Part shown: piece by piece, positions 52,778 to 61,599 of the stretch
Numbering within the stretch: position 1 is the stretch's first letter
Layout: every line of letters begins with the position of its first letter
NCBI GenBank assembly: GCA_964544595.1
Contig: CAZJBM010000001.1
Span: 124,001 to 188,000, forward strand
Length of the DNA stretch: 64,000 nucleotides
Reading direction: 5' to 3'
Source of the DNA: JAGBWK01 sp964544595
GTDB taxonomy: Bacteria > Bacteroidota > Bacteroidia > Bacteroidales > Muribaculaceae
Translations under genes and position numbers: made by a program
The notes under the pieces: generated by a model
The model's database searches: none
The model's input: only the letters and a program-made list of their open reading frames with translations
What the model was told of the DNA's origin: nothing

Positions 52778-52818
52778 CTGACCGCCTCAGCTTTATCAGA
52801 TTTTATGGGACAGGCTCT
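52778..52818 (-). repeat. Half of the family A element
   Basis: CTGACCGCCTCAGC, then ATCAGATTTTATGGGACAGGCTCT matches the reverse complement of 6347-6390. Only one end is present; the other half is missing or has drifted. Confidence 0.65.
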
Positions 52819-52870
52819 AATTCTCAGGGGAGGGTCGGAACAAGGTTTTGCGGGATGACGGGAAATTTCG

Positions 52871-52878
52871 TAACTTCG
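52871..52878 (+). promoter_or_regulatory. -7 box immediately before the ABC-F start (possibly leaderless)
   Basis: TAACTTCG ends 4 bp before ATG 52883. With the usual spacing this would place +1 at or just before the ATG. Confidence 0.45.
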
Positions 52879-52882
52879 CGGC

Positions 52883-54856
52883 ATGATTTCGATAAACAAC
52901 CTGTCGGTGGAATTTAGCGCGGTGCCGCTATTCGACAATATCAATTACGTTATCAACAAACGCGATAAGATAGCCCTCGTCGGCAAGAACGGCGCGGGCA
53001 AGTCAACCATGCTAAAGATTATCGCCGGGCTGCAGCGTCCGACGTCGGGCAGCGTGGCCGTGCCCGAAGGGGTGACGGTCGGTTATCTGCCTCAGCAAAT
53101 GGAGGTAAGCGACACGCTGACCGTGGTCGAGGAGGTGCGTAAAGCCTTTGGCCATATCGATGAGCTCCGCAGGGAGGTTGACCGCCTTAACGCGCAGCTC
53201 GCCGAGCGCACCGACTATGAGAGCGAGAGCTATCAGAATCTTATCGACCGCATGACCTCGGCCACAGAGCGGCTCGCGATAGAGGAGAGCGACAACGCCG
53301 ACGCCGAGATCGAGAAGACGCTTCGAGGCCTCGGCTTCGACCGCAAGGACTTCAACCGGCCGACATCGGAATTCTCAGGCGGCTGGCGCATGCGTATCGA
53401 GCTGGCCAAGATACTGCTGCAGCGACCCGACGTGCTGCTTCTCGACGAGCCTACCAACCACCTCGACATCGAGTCGATACAGTGGCTTGAATCGTTTCTC
53501 ATTCAGAAAGCCAATATGGTGGTGCTCGTCAGCCACGACCGCGCGTTTATCGACAACGTGACCAACCGCACGATAGAGATTTCGCTCGGCAAGATTTACG
53601 ACTACTCGGTCAATTATTCCCACTACGTAGAGCTGCGCAAGGAGCGTCTGGAGCAGCAGATGAGGGCTTATCAGAATCAGCAGAAACAGATAAAGGAAAC
53701 CGAGGATTTCATCGAGCGGTTCCGCTATAAGGCCACGAAGTCGGTGCAGGTGCAGAGCCGTATCAAGCAGCTGGCCAAGATTGAGCGCATAGAGGTTGAC
53801 GAGGTCGACACCTCGCGTCTCAACCTCAAATTTCCCCCCGCTCCCCGCTCGGGCGACTATCCGGTAATCGCCGACAACGTGGGCAAAGCCTACGGCGATC
53901 ATCAGGTATTCGACCATGCTACCTTTACCATCAAGCGAGGCGAGAAAGTGGCTTTCGTCGGCAAGAACGGCGAGGGCAAGTCGACGCTCGTGAAATGTAT
54001 TATGGGCGAGATTCCCTTCACCGGCAATCTTAAGATAGGCCACAACGTAAAGATAGGATATTTCGCTCAGAATCAGGCTTCGATGCTCGACGGCGAGATT
54101 TCGGTCTTCGACACGATCGACCGAGTGGCCGTAGGGGATATACGCACAAAGATACGCGACATATTGGGCGCGTTCATGTTTGGCGGCGAGGCCTCCGACA
54201 AGAAGGTCAAGGTGCTGTCGGGCGGCGAGAAGACCCGCCTGGCGATGATACGCCTGCTCCTTGAGCCTGTCAATCTCCTTATTCTCGACGAGCCCACCAA
54301 CCATCTCGACATGAAGACTAAAGACGTGTTGAAGCAGGCTATCAAAGACTTCGACGGCACGGTGATAGTCGTCAGCCACGACCGCGAGTTTCTCGACGGC
54401 CTTGTTGAGAAGGTCTATGAATTCGGTGGCGGCCAGGTGCGTGAGTGTCTCGGTGGTATCTACGAGTTCCTTGAAAAGAAGAAAATCGATTCGCTTAAGG
54501 AGCTTGAGCGCACAGCGCCGGCCAAGAGCCGCGCGAAAAGCGAGCCGACCCCGACTAAACCGTCGGTTGAAGCAGTTGCGGCAGATTCGCCCAAGCAGCA
54601 GCGCAAACTTTCGTACGCCGAGCAGCGCGAGCATCAGAAGCTGATCAAGCGCGCGCAGAAAAAGGTGGAGGAAGCCGAGGCCGAAATCGCCAAAATCGAG
54701 GCCGAAATCGCGGATATAGAGGCAAAACTCGCGGCGGGCGATACAGATCAGCAACTATATACCGAACATGCCGGCCGCACCAAAGCCCTCGAAAACGCCA
54801 TGAGCCTCTGGGAGCTCGCCTCGCTCGACCTCGATTCGCTCAAAAGCGGCGAATAA
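52883..54856 (+). CDS. ABC-F type ATPase
   Basis: 657 aa, no membrane domain. Two ABC cassettes: Walker A GKNGAGKST (~35-43) with LSGGW-like FSGGWRMRIEL and LLLDEPTNHLD, and the second GKNGEGKST (~360-368) with VLSGGEKTRLAM and LILDEPTNHLD. Linker (P-site tRNA interaction motif region) ~230-310, and a C-terminal coiled coil (~570-655). Members act on ribosomes (EttA, Uup and resistance proteins). Uup-like in architecture. Rule-of-thumb only; no resistance role can be claimed. Confidence 0.93.
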   Translation: MISINNLSVEFSAVPLFDNINYVINKRDKIALVGKNGAGKSTMLKIIAGLQRPTSGSVAVPEGVTVGYLPQQMEVSDTLTVVEEVRKAFGHIDELRREVDRLNAQLAERTDYESESYQNLIDRMTSATERLAIEESDNADAEIEKTLRGLGFDRKDFNRPTSEFSGGWRMRIELAKILLQRPDVLLLDEPTNHLDIESIQWLESFLIQKANMVVLVSHDRAFIDNVTNRTIEISLGKIYDYSVNYSHYVELRKERLEQQMRAYQNQQKQIKETEDFIERFRYKATKSVQVQSRIKQLAKIERIEVDEVDTSRLNLKFPPAPRSGDYPVIADNVGKAYGDHQVFDHATFTIKRGEKVAFVGKNGEGKSTLVKCIMGEIPFTGNLKIGHNVKIGYFAQNQASMLDGEISVFDTIDRVAVGDIRTKIRDILGAFMFGGEASDKKVKVLSGGEKTRLAMIRLLLEPVNLLILDEPTNHLDMKTKDVLKQAIKDFDGTVIVVSHDREFLDGLVEKVYEFGGGQVRECLGGIYEFLEKKKIDSLKELERTAPAKSRAKSEPTPTKPSVEAVAADSPKQQRKLSYAEQREHQKLIKRAQKKVEEAEAEIAKIEAEIADIEAKLAAGDTDQQLYTEHAGRTKALENAMSLWELASLDLDSLKSGE

Positions 54857-54883
54857 GCCAGGGCGCTCCACGCTCTTGCGGCC

Positions 54884-55819
54884 TCAATACGGTTTGCGAT
54901 ATTTGTCGGGAGCGGCGTCGTCGAGTATGCTGAGGTAGGAATTGTAGCGCGACTGGGCTATGCGATGCTCCTCAAGAGCTTGACGCACGGCGCAGTGAGG
55001 CTCATGGGTGTGGGTGCAGTTGCCGAAACGGCAATCCTTGCTCGCCGCGAATATTTCGGGGAAATAGTGCGAAACCTCATATTCGTCCATCTCAATCGTG
55101 CCGAAGCCGCGCACTCCCGGAGTGTCGATAATCCATCCCCCCTCGGCGAGCGGAAACATTTCGGAGAACGTCGTCGTGTGGGTGCCCTGGTCGTGCACCT
55201 CTGATATTTCCGCAGTCTTGACGTTTAGCCCCGGTATCAAGTCGTTGATTATCGTTGACTTGCCTACGCCTGAGTTGCCCGATAGGAGGGTGGTTTTCCC
55301 GGCGAGTATGCCCCTCAGCTGTTCGATTCCGTGGCCAGTTTTGGCGCATATATCGATTACCTTATAGCCGATGGAGCTGTAGAGATAGCTTACGGCTTCA
55401 AGCAGCTCGCGGTCGGCCTCGTCGGTCAGGAGGTCGATTTTGTTGATTACGATAATGGCCGGTATGCGGTAGGCTTCGGCGGTGGCAAGGAAGCGGTCGA
55501 TGAAAGTGGTGGAGGTCTCGGGATGCGCGAGCGTCACGATCAGGAGGCACTGGTCGATATTGGCCGCGAGTATATGGGCCTCTTTCGAGAGATTGCTTGC
55601 TCGGCGTATTATATAGTTCTTGCGGGGAATGATGCGGGTGATGAAAGCCGTTCCGTCGGCGTTGGGAGCGATTTCCACTCTGTCGCCTACGGCCACGGGG
55701 TTGGTGGTGCGTATGCCTTTTATGCGGAAATTGCCTTTTATCTTGCAGTTAATCTCGCGGTTGTCGTCGGTGAGCGCCACATACCAGCTCCCCGTGTTTT
55801 TCGTAATGAGTGCCTCCAT
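54884..55819 (-). CDS. rsgA: ribosome small subunit-dependent GTPase A
   Basis: 311 aa. OB fold at the N-terminus, circularly permuted GTPase with G4 NKIDLL, then G1 GNSGVGKST, and G3 DTPGVRGFG. C-terminal zinc knuckle (CRFGNCTHTHEPHCAVR). Removes factors during 30S maturation. Convergent with the ABC-F gene (27 bp between stops), divergent from the winged-helix gene. Confidence 0.95.
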   Translation of the reverse strand: MEALITKNTGSWYVALTDDNREINCKIKGNFRIKGIRTTNPVAVGDRVEIAPNADGTAFITRIIPRKNYIIRRASNLSKEAHILAANIDQCLLIVTLAHPETSTTFIDRFLATAEAYRIPAIIVINKIDLLTDEADRELLEAVSYLYSSIGYKVIDICAKTGHGIEQLRGILAGKTTLLSGNSGVGKSTIINDLIPGLNVKTAEISEVHDQGTHTTTFSEMFPLAEGGWIIDTPGVRGFGTIEMDEYEVSHYFPEIFAASKDCRFGNCTHTHEPHCAVRQALEEHRIAQSRYNSYLSILDDAAPDKYRKPY

Positions 55820-55997
55820 TAGCCGATTTTGTTATAAATAAGTTGTAAAAATAAGCAAATTATTGCATAAAAAAAAGATATTTCGATAAAATCATAAAAG
55901 CCTGTAAATTAACTTGTTATCACATAATAAAATATTTATTATCTGATTATCAGGCAAATAATTGACCGTAAAAATTGCGGCTTTAACAATTTTTTAT

Positions 55998-56005
55998 TAA
56001 TTTTG
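55998..56005 (+). promoter_or_regulatory. -7 box of winged-helix gene
   Basis: TAATTTTG exact in the 315-bp divergent spacer after rsgA; the leader is 130 nt. The rest of 55820-56134 is AT-rich with no feature seen. Confidence 0.5.
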
Positions 56006-56134
56006 CAGCGGTTTTAGGAATTCACTTTCTAAGTTTTTTTATTCAAAGAACTTTAAAACCTTACTTGGTTTGAACCAAATTTTTAACCTGTTTGTTTAAT
56101 TTTTATATTACAAACTTACTAAAATTTTATCAAC

Positions 56135-56353
56135 ATGAACGCAGATGTTATCGGAACTTGGGCTGGCCAAGTATGGGAAGCCCTGAACGAAGCTGATGTT
56201 TTAGGTATTAAACAGCTCAAAAAAATCACCAAACTCAAAGACAAAGAACTCTTTGCCGCTATCGGTTGGCTTGCCCGCGAGGACAAACTCAATATCCAGA
56301 CCAACCCCGAGGACGAGAAAGAGCTTCTTATCGCACTCGCACAAGACAAATAA
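56135..56353 (+). CDS. Small winged-helix protein (DUF2582/PF10771)
   Basis: 72 aa, begins MNADVIGTWAGQVWEALNE. Matches the small winged-helix-turn-helix family PF10771, common in Bacteroidetes and highly expressed. Role unknown; probably DNA binding. A terminator (56391) follows. Confidence 0.85.
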   Translation: MNADVIGTWAGQVWEALNEADVLGIKQLKKITKLKDKELFAAIGWLAREDKLNIQTNPEDEKELLIALAQDK

Positions 56354-56390
56354 TCATCTCCGCCGTCAGCGGAAATTTTACCTATAAAAA

Positions 56391-56427
56391 GAGGCCGAGA
56401 CGCGAAATATCGTCCCCGGCTTTTTTT
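56391..56427 (+). terminator. Intrinsic terminator of winged-helix gene
   Basis: GGCCGAGACG pairs with CGTCCCCGGC (with bulge), then TTTTTTT. Confidence 0.7.
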
Positions 56428-56444
56428 ATGCCCGAAATATTTCG

Positions 56445-56452
56445 TAATTTTG
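56445..56452 (+). promoter_or_regulatory. -7 box of the AraC gene
   Basis: TAATTTTG exact, 40 bp before ATG 56493. Confidence 0.55.
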
Positions 56453-56492
56453 CGTTCTGGCGTCTCGTTCTCATTGACGCTTCCTCCCTTGT

Positions 56493-57374
56493 ATGAAAGT
56501 TTTAGCCAAAATATTATCAAACGTCGACGATTTCTCAACCGATAACAACTCTTTCCCTAAACTGCAGGTATTCGATAAGGTAGACAATCTGACTAAGTAC
56601 AACTTCCCGATTAAGAACACCAACGTTGTCTCGGTGGTGTGTATCTCTGGCTCGGCCCATTTCGTGTCAGATATGAGGCCGGTCGAGATGGGGCCCCGCA
56701 CGATCGCCGTGATTCTGCCCGGTCATCTTATCGAGGAGTATTCGACAAGCGACGATTTCCACGGATTCATGATAGCCTCGTCTGAGCGCAATTTCGCGGC
56801 ATTTCTCCCTATGATGTCGCGGCTGTTCATGTGCTCGATGTATTTCCGCGACAATCCTGTCGTAAGCCTTACCCCGGAGGAACTCGACAATCAAGTCTAC
56901 TTCCACAAGCTGCTGAAAAACAAGCTTAAAGACTGCCATTCGAGCTTCGACCGCATGGTAGTCAACAAGCTCATTGAGGGCATCTTCTGCGAGACTCTGA
57001 ATATTTTCTTCAAGCGACTCGACATTTCGCTGACCACTTATTGCAACCGCAGCGAAGCGCTTTTCTACCGCTTTATCGTCGACATCGAGAATTACTACAA
57101 GCGCGAGCGCTCGGTGAGCTTCTACGCCGACAAGCTCTGCGTTTCGGCTAAGCACCTCTCTTCGGTGGTTAAGGAGATCAGCGGTCGCACAGCCTCTGAC
57201 TGGATTGACTCGTACGTGATCAACGAGATCAAGCGTCTGCTCGCGACCACCGATATGACCATTCAGGAAATATCATGCAAGCTCAATTTTGCCAATCAGT
57301 CATTCTTCGGCAAGTATTTCAAAGTGCATATCGGCATGTCGCCCCGCGAGTTTCGTAATTCGCAATTCCGCTAA
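56493..57374 (+). CDS. AraC family transcriptional regulator
   Basis: 293 aa. The N-terminal ~180 residues are a cupin-like sensory domain without obvious ligand motif. The C-terminal AraC HTH (~195-290): SVSFYADKLCVSAKHLSSVVKEISGRTASDWI and FANQSFFGKYFKVHIGMSPREFR. No neighbouring target gene is evident. The stop overlaps convergent mutL by 4 bp. Confidence 0.93.
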   Translation: MKVLAKILSNVDDFSTDNNSFPKLQVFDKVDNLTKYNFPIKNTNVVSVVCISGSAHFVSDMRPVEMGPRTIAVILPGHLIEEYSTSDDFHGFMIASSERNFAAFLPMMSRLFMCSMYFRDNPVVSLTPEELDNQVYFHKLLKNKLKDCHSSFDRMVVNKLIEGIFCETLNIFFKRLDISLTTYCNRSEALFYRFIVDIENYYKRERSVSFYADKLCVSAKHLSSVVKEISGRTASDWIDSYVINEIKRLLATTDMTIQEISCKLNFANQSFFGKYFKVHIGMSPREFRNSQFR

Positions 57375-59248
57375 AACAATCGCTCTATATCCTGCATCGC
57401 TATCTCGCCGATGATTCTCAGTCCATCGGGGGTATAGGCGGGTGTGCTGAGGCTGAAGAGGTCGCTTAGCAGTTGCTCCATCTCAGTGTCGGTCAACGTC
57501 TTGCCTCCTCTCAGCGCCGTGGCTTTCGCGAGTCTCAGGGCTATCACTTCCCTTACTTTCTCGCGGGTGATGTCGTTGCCTTCGAGCAGGTCGCTTAATA
57601 TCGCTTTAAGCACCTCCCCGGCGCTCTCCTGCATCTCTGCTGCCGGAGTCCCCTCGATGGCCCATGCGTTGGGCGCGGCGTTGGTCAGCTCAAACCCCAT
57701 TTGCTCGATAGCCTCTCTCACTTCAAGCAACTTGATGTTTTGCTGTGGCGACAGCGTCACTATTTCCGGGAACATTACTTTCTGAGAGGGCATCCGCTCT
57801 TCCGAGGGCTTGTTGTAGCGCTCAAACAGTATGCGCACGTGGGCTCTGTGCTGGTCAATCACCGTCAGCCCTGTCTTGCTTTGGGTGATAAGGTATTTGT
57901 TCTTGAATTGCAGTATGCTTCGCGCGCTGCTCTCGATCGACTCGCCAAACGGAAGCGCTCCGGCAGGCTGCGAGTTAATGCGGCTTGCCACCTCGTTTCG
58001 GGGCAGCGTGAAGTCGTCGGCTGTCGGGTGCTCTTCGGCGGCGTTCTGAAATTGAGAGTACAGCTTATCCCAGTCGTTGAGTGTGGAATTCGCTCTGCTT
58101 CGCCATTGCGAGTCGGTCGATGGGCGTTTTGGCGCCTGTTCAGCGAAGGGGTTGTATGATGTGTCGGGGGCAAATCCCGATAGATCTGGGCGTATGTTGG
58201 GGTTGAACGCGGGTAGATTGTATCCTTCGGGCGAGTCGAAGTCGATCGACGGCACCGCGTTGAATCTACCTAACGACTCGCGTATCGCAGCCGTGAGAAT
58301 CTGCCAGATTGGTTGCTCGTTCTCAAATTTTATCTCGTTTTTCGTCGGGTGGATATTGACGTCGATTGTGGCCGGGTCCACCTCGAAGTTGATGAAATAA
58401 TTGGGTTGCTCGTCGGGCCGTATAAGCTGCTCGTAGCAGTGTATCACCGCTTTATGAAAATATGGGTGACGCATATTGCGGCCGTTGACAAAGAAATACT
58501 GCAGCGCGCCTCTCTTGCGGGCGTTCTCGGGCAGGCCTACGAAGCCGCTGATTTTCACCAACGATGTCTCGGTCTCAATCGGTATAAGCTGTCGTTCAAG
58601 CGATTTGCCGAAGAGCGACCCTATTCGCTGCTTCAACGGCCCTCTCAATAGCTGATGCAGGGTCTGGTCGTTGTGGATTATGGTCAGATCCTTGTCGGGA
58701 TTGACAAGCGCGAGTCGCTCAAATTCGTGGAGTATGTTGCTGAGTTCGACCGAGTCTTTCTTCAGAAACTTTCTTCGTGCCGGAACGTTGAAAAAGAGAT
58801 TCTTGACCATCATGTTCGATCCCGGGGTCGTGGCCGCAGGCTCTTGCAGCTCTACCTTCGAGCCGTTGATTACCAGGCGGGTTCCGAGCGAATCGTCGCG
58901 CCGTTGGGTCTTAAGCTCAACCTGAGCTACTGCCGCTATCGAAGCCAGTGCCTCGCCTCTGAATCCCATAGTGTGGAGCGAGAAAAGATCGTTGGCTACG
59001 GTGATTTTCGAGGTCGAATGGCGTTCAAACGCAAGGCGCGCGTCGGTGGTCGACATTCCTATGCCGTTGTCAACCACTTGGATAAGCGTTCGCCCCGCGT
59101 CGCGTATTATTACCTGTATGGAGTCGGCTCCCGCGTCGACAGCGTTCTCCACCAGCTCCTTTACCACCGAAGCGGGCCGCTGAATGACCTCCCCGGCCGC
59201 AATCTGGTTGGCCACTGAATCGGGCAGAAGTTTTATGATGTCGCTCAT
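57371..59248 (-). CDS. mutL: DNA mismatch repair protein MutL
   Basis: 625 aa. GHKL ATPase: ELVENAVDAGAD, DNGIGMSTTDA, TMGFRGEALASI; and ANQIAAGE at the start. C-terminal dimer domain. The endonuclease motif DQHA(X2)E(X4)E is degenerate: DQHRAHVRILFE near residue 465, with V in place of the metal-binding Glu, so nicking activity may be lost or altered; relatives in Bacteroidetes look alike. Divergent from the ATP-grasp gene. Confidence 0.95.
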   Translation of the reverse strand: MSDIIKLLPDSVANQIAAGEVIQRPASVVKELVENAVDAGADSIQVIIRDAGRTLIQVVDNGIGMSTTDARLAFERHSTSKITVANDLFSLHTMGFRGEALASIAAVAQVELKTQRRDDSLGTRLVINGSKVELQEPAATTPGSNMMVKNLFFNVPARRKFLKKDSVELSNILHEFERLALVNPDKDLTIIHNDQTLHQLLRGPLKQRIGSLFGKSLERQLIPIETETSLVKISGFVGLPENARKRGALQYFFVNGRNMRHPYFHKAVIHCYEQLIRPDEQPNYFINFEVDPATIDVNIHPTKNEIKFENEQPIWQILTAAIRESLGRFNAVPSIDFDSPEGYNLPAFNPNIRPDLSGFAPDTSYNPFAEQAPKRPSTDSQWRSRANSTLNDWDKLYSQFQNAAEEHPTADDFTLPRNEVASRINSQPAGALPFGESIESSARSILQFKNKYLITQSKTGLTVIDQHRAHVRILFERYNKPSEERMPSQKVMFPEIVTLSPQQNIKLLEVREAIEQMGFELTNAAPNAWAIEGTPAAEMQESAGEVLKAILSDLLEGNDITREKVREVIALRLAKATALRGGKTLTDTEMEQLLSDLFSLSTPAYTPDGLRIIGEIAMQDIERLF

Positions 59249-59343
59249 TTATCGTGTTTATTATTTATTTCGGTAAAGTTAGCAAATTAAGTTGTCAAGC
59301 CCCAGCGGTTGTTGATAAGTGGGTCTATTTGTTGAAAATTCAC

Positions 59344-59351
59344 TACCTTCG
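59344..59351 (+). promoter_or_regulatory. -7 box immediately before the ATP-grasp start (possibly leaderless)
   Basis: TACCTTCG ends 5 bp before ATG 59357, as for the ABC-F gene. Confidence 0.4.
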
Positions 59352-59356
59352 CGACC

Positions 59357-60451
59357 ATGAAGAAGGCATGGATGTTTTACCCCGAAAATGATATTGCTCT
59401 CGGCAGTGGTCTCAGGCGATTCACTGCCCCGAAAAATGCCGCTCGACTCCGCCTCGACTGCGCCTTTTTGCTTGCCGCGGTCGCTGACGATGGCGATGCC
59501 GTTGTCTACACTCCTCGCGATGAGGCTTTCGAGCATGGTTTGATGTCGGCGTTAGGCAAGTCGGTCAATGCCGCTATCGGCGATGCCGAAATGTTTCGTC
59601 CATGGGGTTGGTCGTTGGCTTCGAGGCAAATGCTTATCGATCACGGCGCCGATCCCGCGGATTTGCCCGACTATAAGGCGGTTGAGCGCATCAGGGAGTT
59701 GTCTCACCGTCGTGTTTCTATCGAAATCAACAGGCGATTGTCGCTTCGAGGTATCGATGTGCCTCCCCGATCGCTGGAGATAACAGATGTCAGTCAGCTT
59801 GATATGTCTCGGAGGTGGATGATTAAGACTCCATGGTCGAGCAGTGGGCGAGGGGTGATTGATAGCGATGCGGTCAGTTTCGACATGCTTTCCCGCCGTG
59901 TTGAGGGGATAGTCAGGAAGCAGGGAAGCGTTGTGGCTGAAGCGTTTTTGTCTGAAGTCTGTAATTTCGCCATGCTATACGATGTTTCCGATGGCAGGGC
60001 GCGCTATATGGGGTTGTCGCTTTTTGAGAATTACCCCGGGGGTGCATATTCGGGCAATCTTGTGGCTTCGCCGCAACTGCTAAAGGAGGAGCTGACTTCG
60101 GTGGTGCCAGGCGCGTATATAGATTATCTTTCTGCCGAGTTGGAGGCGGTGTTGACCGGGCTGATAGGGGAGTCCTACAGCGGATATTGCGGAGTTGATA
60201 TGATGGTCTACGACGACCACGGCGCCATGAAAGTAGCCCCTTGCATCGAATTGAACCTGCGCATGACTATGGGTACCGTGGCCTATCTCCTTGCCGAGAA
60301 AGTCGTTGCGCCAGGGTGTAAGGCCATGCTGAGCATGGATGGCAGCGAGTGTCGCCGAAGGCCTGTTTTTGTCAATAATCGCCTTGCGGGGGGCGATTTG
60401 ATGTTGGCTCCTCCCGGCGGTCAATTCGGCTTCTGTCTCAGAAGTTTATGA
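59357..60451 (+). CDS. ATP-grasp-like protein of unknown function
   Basis: 364 aa. The central part has ATP-grasp hallmarks: WMIKTPWSSSGRGVI (lysine-glycine loop, ~153-167), AEAFLSEVCNFAMLYDV (~195-211) and metal-binding CIELNLRMTMGTVA (~293-306, E-x-N). The family is found in Bacteroidetes; the reaction is unknown, with ligation of a carboxylate to an amine implied by fold only. Convergent overlap of 14 bp with maf. Confidence 0.75.
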   Translation: MKKAWMFYPENDIALGSGLRRFTAPKNAARLRLDCAFLLAAVADDGDAVVYTPRDEAFEHGLMSALGKSVNAAIGDAEMFRPWGWSLASRQMLIDHGADPADLPDYKAVERIRELSHRRVSIEINRRLSLRGIDVPPRSLEITDVSQLDMSRRWMIKTPWSSSGRGVIDSDAVSFDMLSRRVEGIVRKQGSVVAEAFLSEVCNFAMLYDVSDGRARYMGLSLFENYPGGAYSGNLVASPQLLKEELTSVVPGAYIDYLSAELEAVLTGLIGESYSGYCGVDMMVYDDHGAMKVAPCIELNLRMTMGTVAYLLAEKVVAPGCKAMLSMDGSECRRRPVFVNNRLAGGDLMLAPPGGQFGFCLRSL

Positions 60452-60998
60452 GGTTGCGGTAAAGTGCGGCGGTCGGTAGCCCCATGACGTTGTAAAAACA
60501 CCCTCTAATTCCCTTCACTGCTGTCAGCCCAATCCACTCCTGTATGCCGTAAGCACCTGCTTTGTCGAGAGGAAGGTATTTGTCCACGTAATATTCTATT
60601 TGCTCTTTGGCTATAGGCAGAAACTCTACTTCGGTGGTTTCAGAGAAGCTGATCGACTTGTTTTTGGAAGTCAACGTCACTCCGGTGACAACTTTATGCG
60701 TGTCCCCCGCAAGTTCGCCGACCATCCGTATCGCGTCGTTTCGGTCGGCCGGCTTACCGAGGATTTCACCTTTGTGGATTACCACGGTGTCGGCTGTTAT
60801 AAGCAGGGTATCGTCGCTTAATTCGTCGAGATAGCTTGCGGCTTTAAGTCGCGACAGATATTCAGGAACCTTTTCCGGGGCAAGATCTGAGGGATAGGTC
60901 TCGTCTATATCCTTAATATGCGCTATATCAAATTCGATGTCCATGTCTCGCAGAAGTTGTCTGCGACGCGGAGAGCCGCTTCCGAGTAAAATTCTCAT
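60438..60998 (-). CDS. maf: Maf family nucleoside triphosphate pyrophosphatase
   Basis: 186 aa. LLGSGSPRRRQLLRDM is the Maf phosphate-binding start, followed by ITADTVVIHKGEILGKP and GAYGIQEWIG. Hydrolyses dTTP/UTP-type or modified nucleotides (house-cleaning). Last gene of the leftward cluster. Confidence 0.94.
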   Translation of the reverse strand: MRILLGSGSPRRRQLLRDMDIEFDIAHIKDIDETYPSDLAPEKVPEYLSRLKAASYLDELSDDTLLITADTVVIHKGEILGKPADRNDAIRMVGELAGDTHKVVTGVTLTSKNKSISFSETTEVEFLPIAKEQIEYYVDKYLPLDKAGAYGIQEWIGLTAVKGIRGCFYNVMGLPTAALYRNLINF

Positions 60999-61065
60999 TC
61001 TTGATTGGTGGTCTTTATTGGTTTATTGTCGCATGGCGCAGGGGAAATGCCTGATATAGCTTGTT

Positions 61066-61599
61066 TTACCAGCCAAATGCCTTTTCGGTCGACATCCATT
61101 TGCCCTGTGCTTTCATCACTTGCTCGATTATATCTCGTGCCACACCATGGCCTCCCTCGGCTTGCGACACATAGCCTGCGACTGAAAGAATTTCGCTTGC
61201 GGCATCGGCCGGAGCCACTGACAGCCCCGCTTCGAGCATACATTCATAGTCGGGTATGTCATCCCCTACGTATACGGTGCTCTCAGAGGTCAGCTCGTTA
61301 TCCGCCATCCATCCTCTAAGTATCGGAAGCTTCATAGCCGAGCCCATAAACACATCCGTAATGCCCAATGCATTATACCGGTTTTTTACTGCTTCTGAGA
61401 TTCCCCCGGTTATTATGGCTATCTTATATCCCTGTTTTATAGCTAATTGCAGTGCATAGCCATCTTTAATGTTAGCCATGCGGCATGGCACTCCGTCCGC
61501 TCCCATCGGTATGGTTGAGGGGGAAAGCACGCCGTCGACATCAAAGACGAAAGCGCGTGTTTTCGTTAGGTCGTAATTATGTGTCTTGTCGGAGTTCAT
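61066..61599 (-). CDS. kdsC: KdsC-like HAD phosphatase
   Basis: 177 aa, C0-type HAD: D20-V-D22 (FDVDGVLSPSTI), GDDIPDYECM and CMLEAGLSVAPADA motifs match KDO-8-phosphate phosphatase, which feeds LPS inner core synthesis. The start overlaps the upstream gene by ATGA. The 67-bp gap to maf has no feature. Confidence 0.9.
   Translation of the reverse strand: MNSDKTHNYDLTKTRAFVFDVDGVLSPSTIPMGADGVPCRMANIKDGYALQLAIKQGYKIAIITGGISEAVKNRYNALGITDVFMGSAMKLPILRGWMADNELTSESTVYVGDDIPDYECMLEAGLSVAPADAASEILSVAGYVSQAEGGHGVARDIIEQVMKAQGKWMSTEKAFGW

Noticed and set aside
53375..54754. 459-codon minus-strand ORF inside the ABC-F gene
   Set aside because: Antisense shadow of a conserved ATPase; no family pattern, no promoter.
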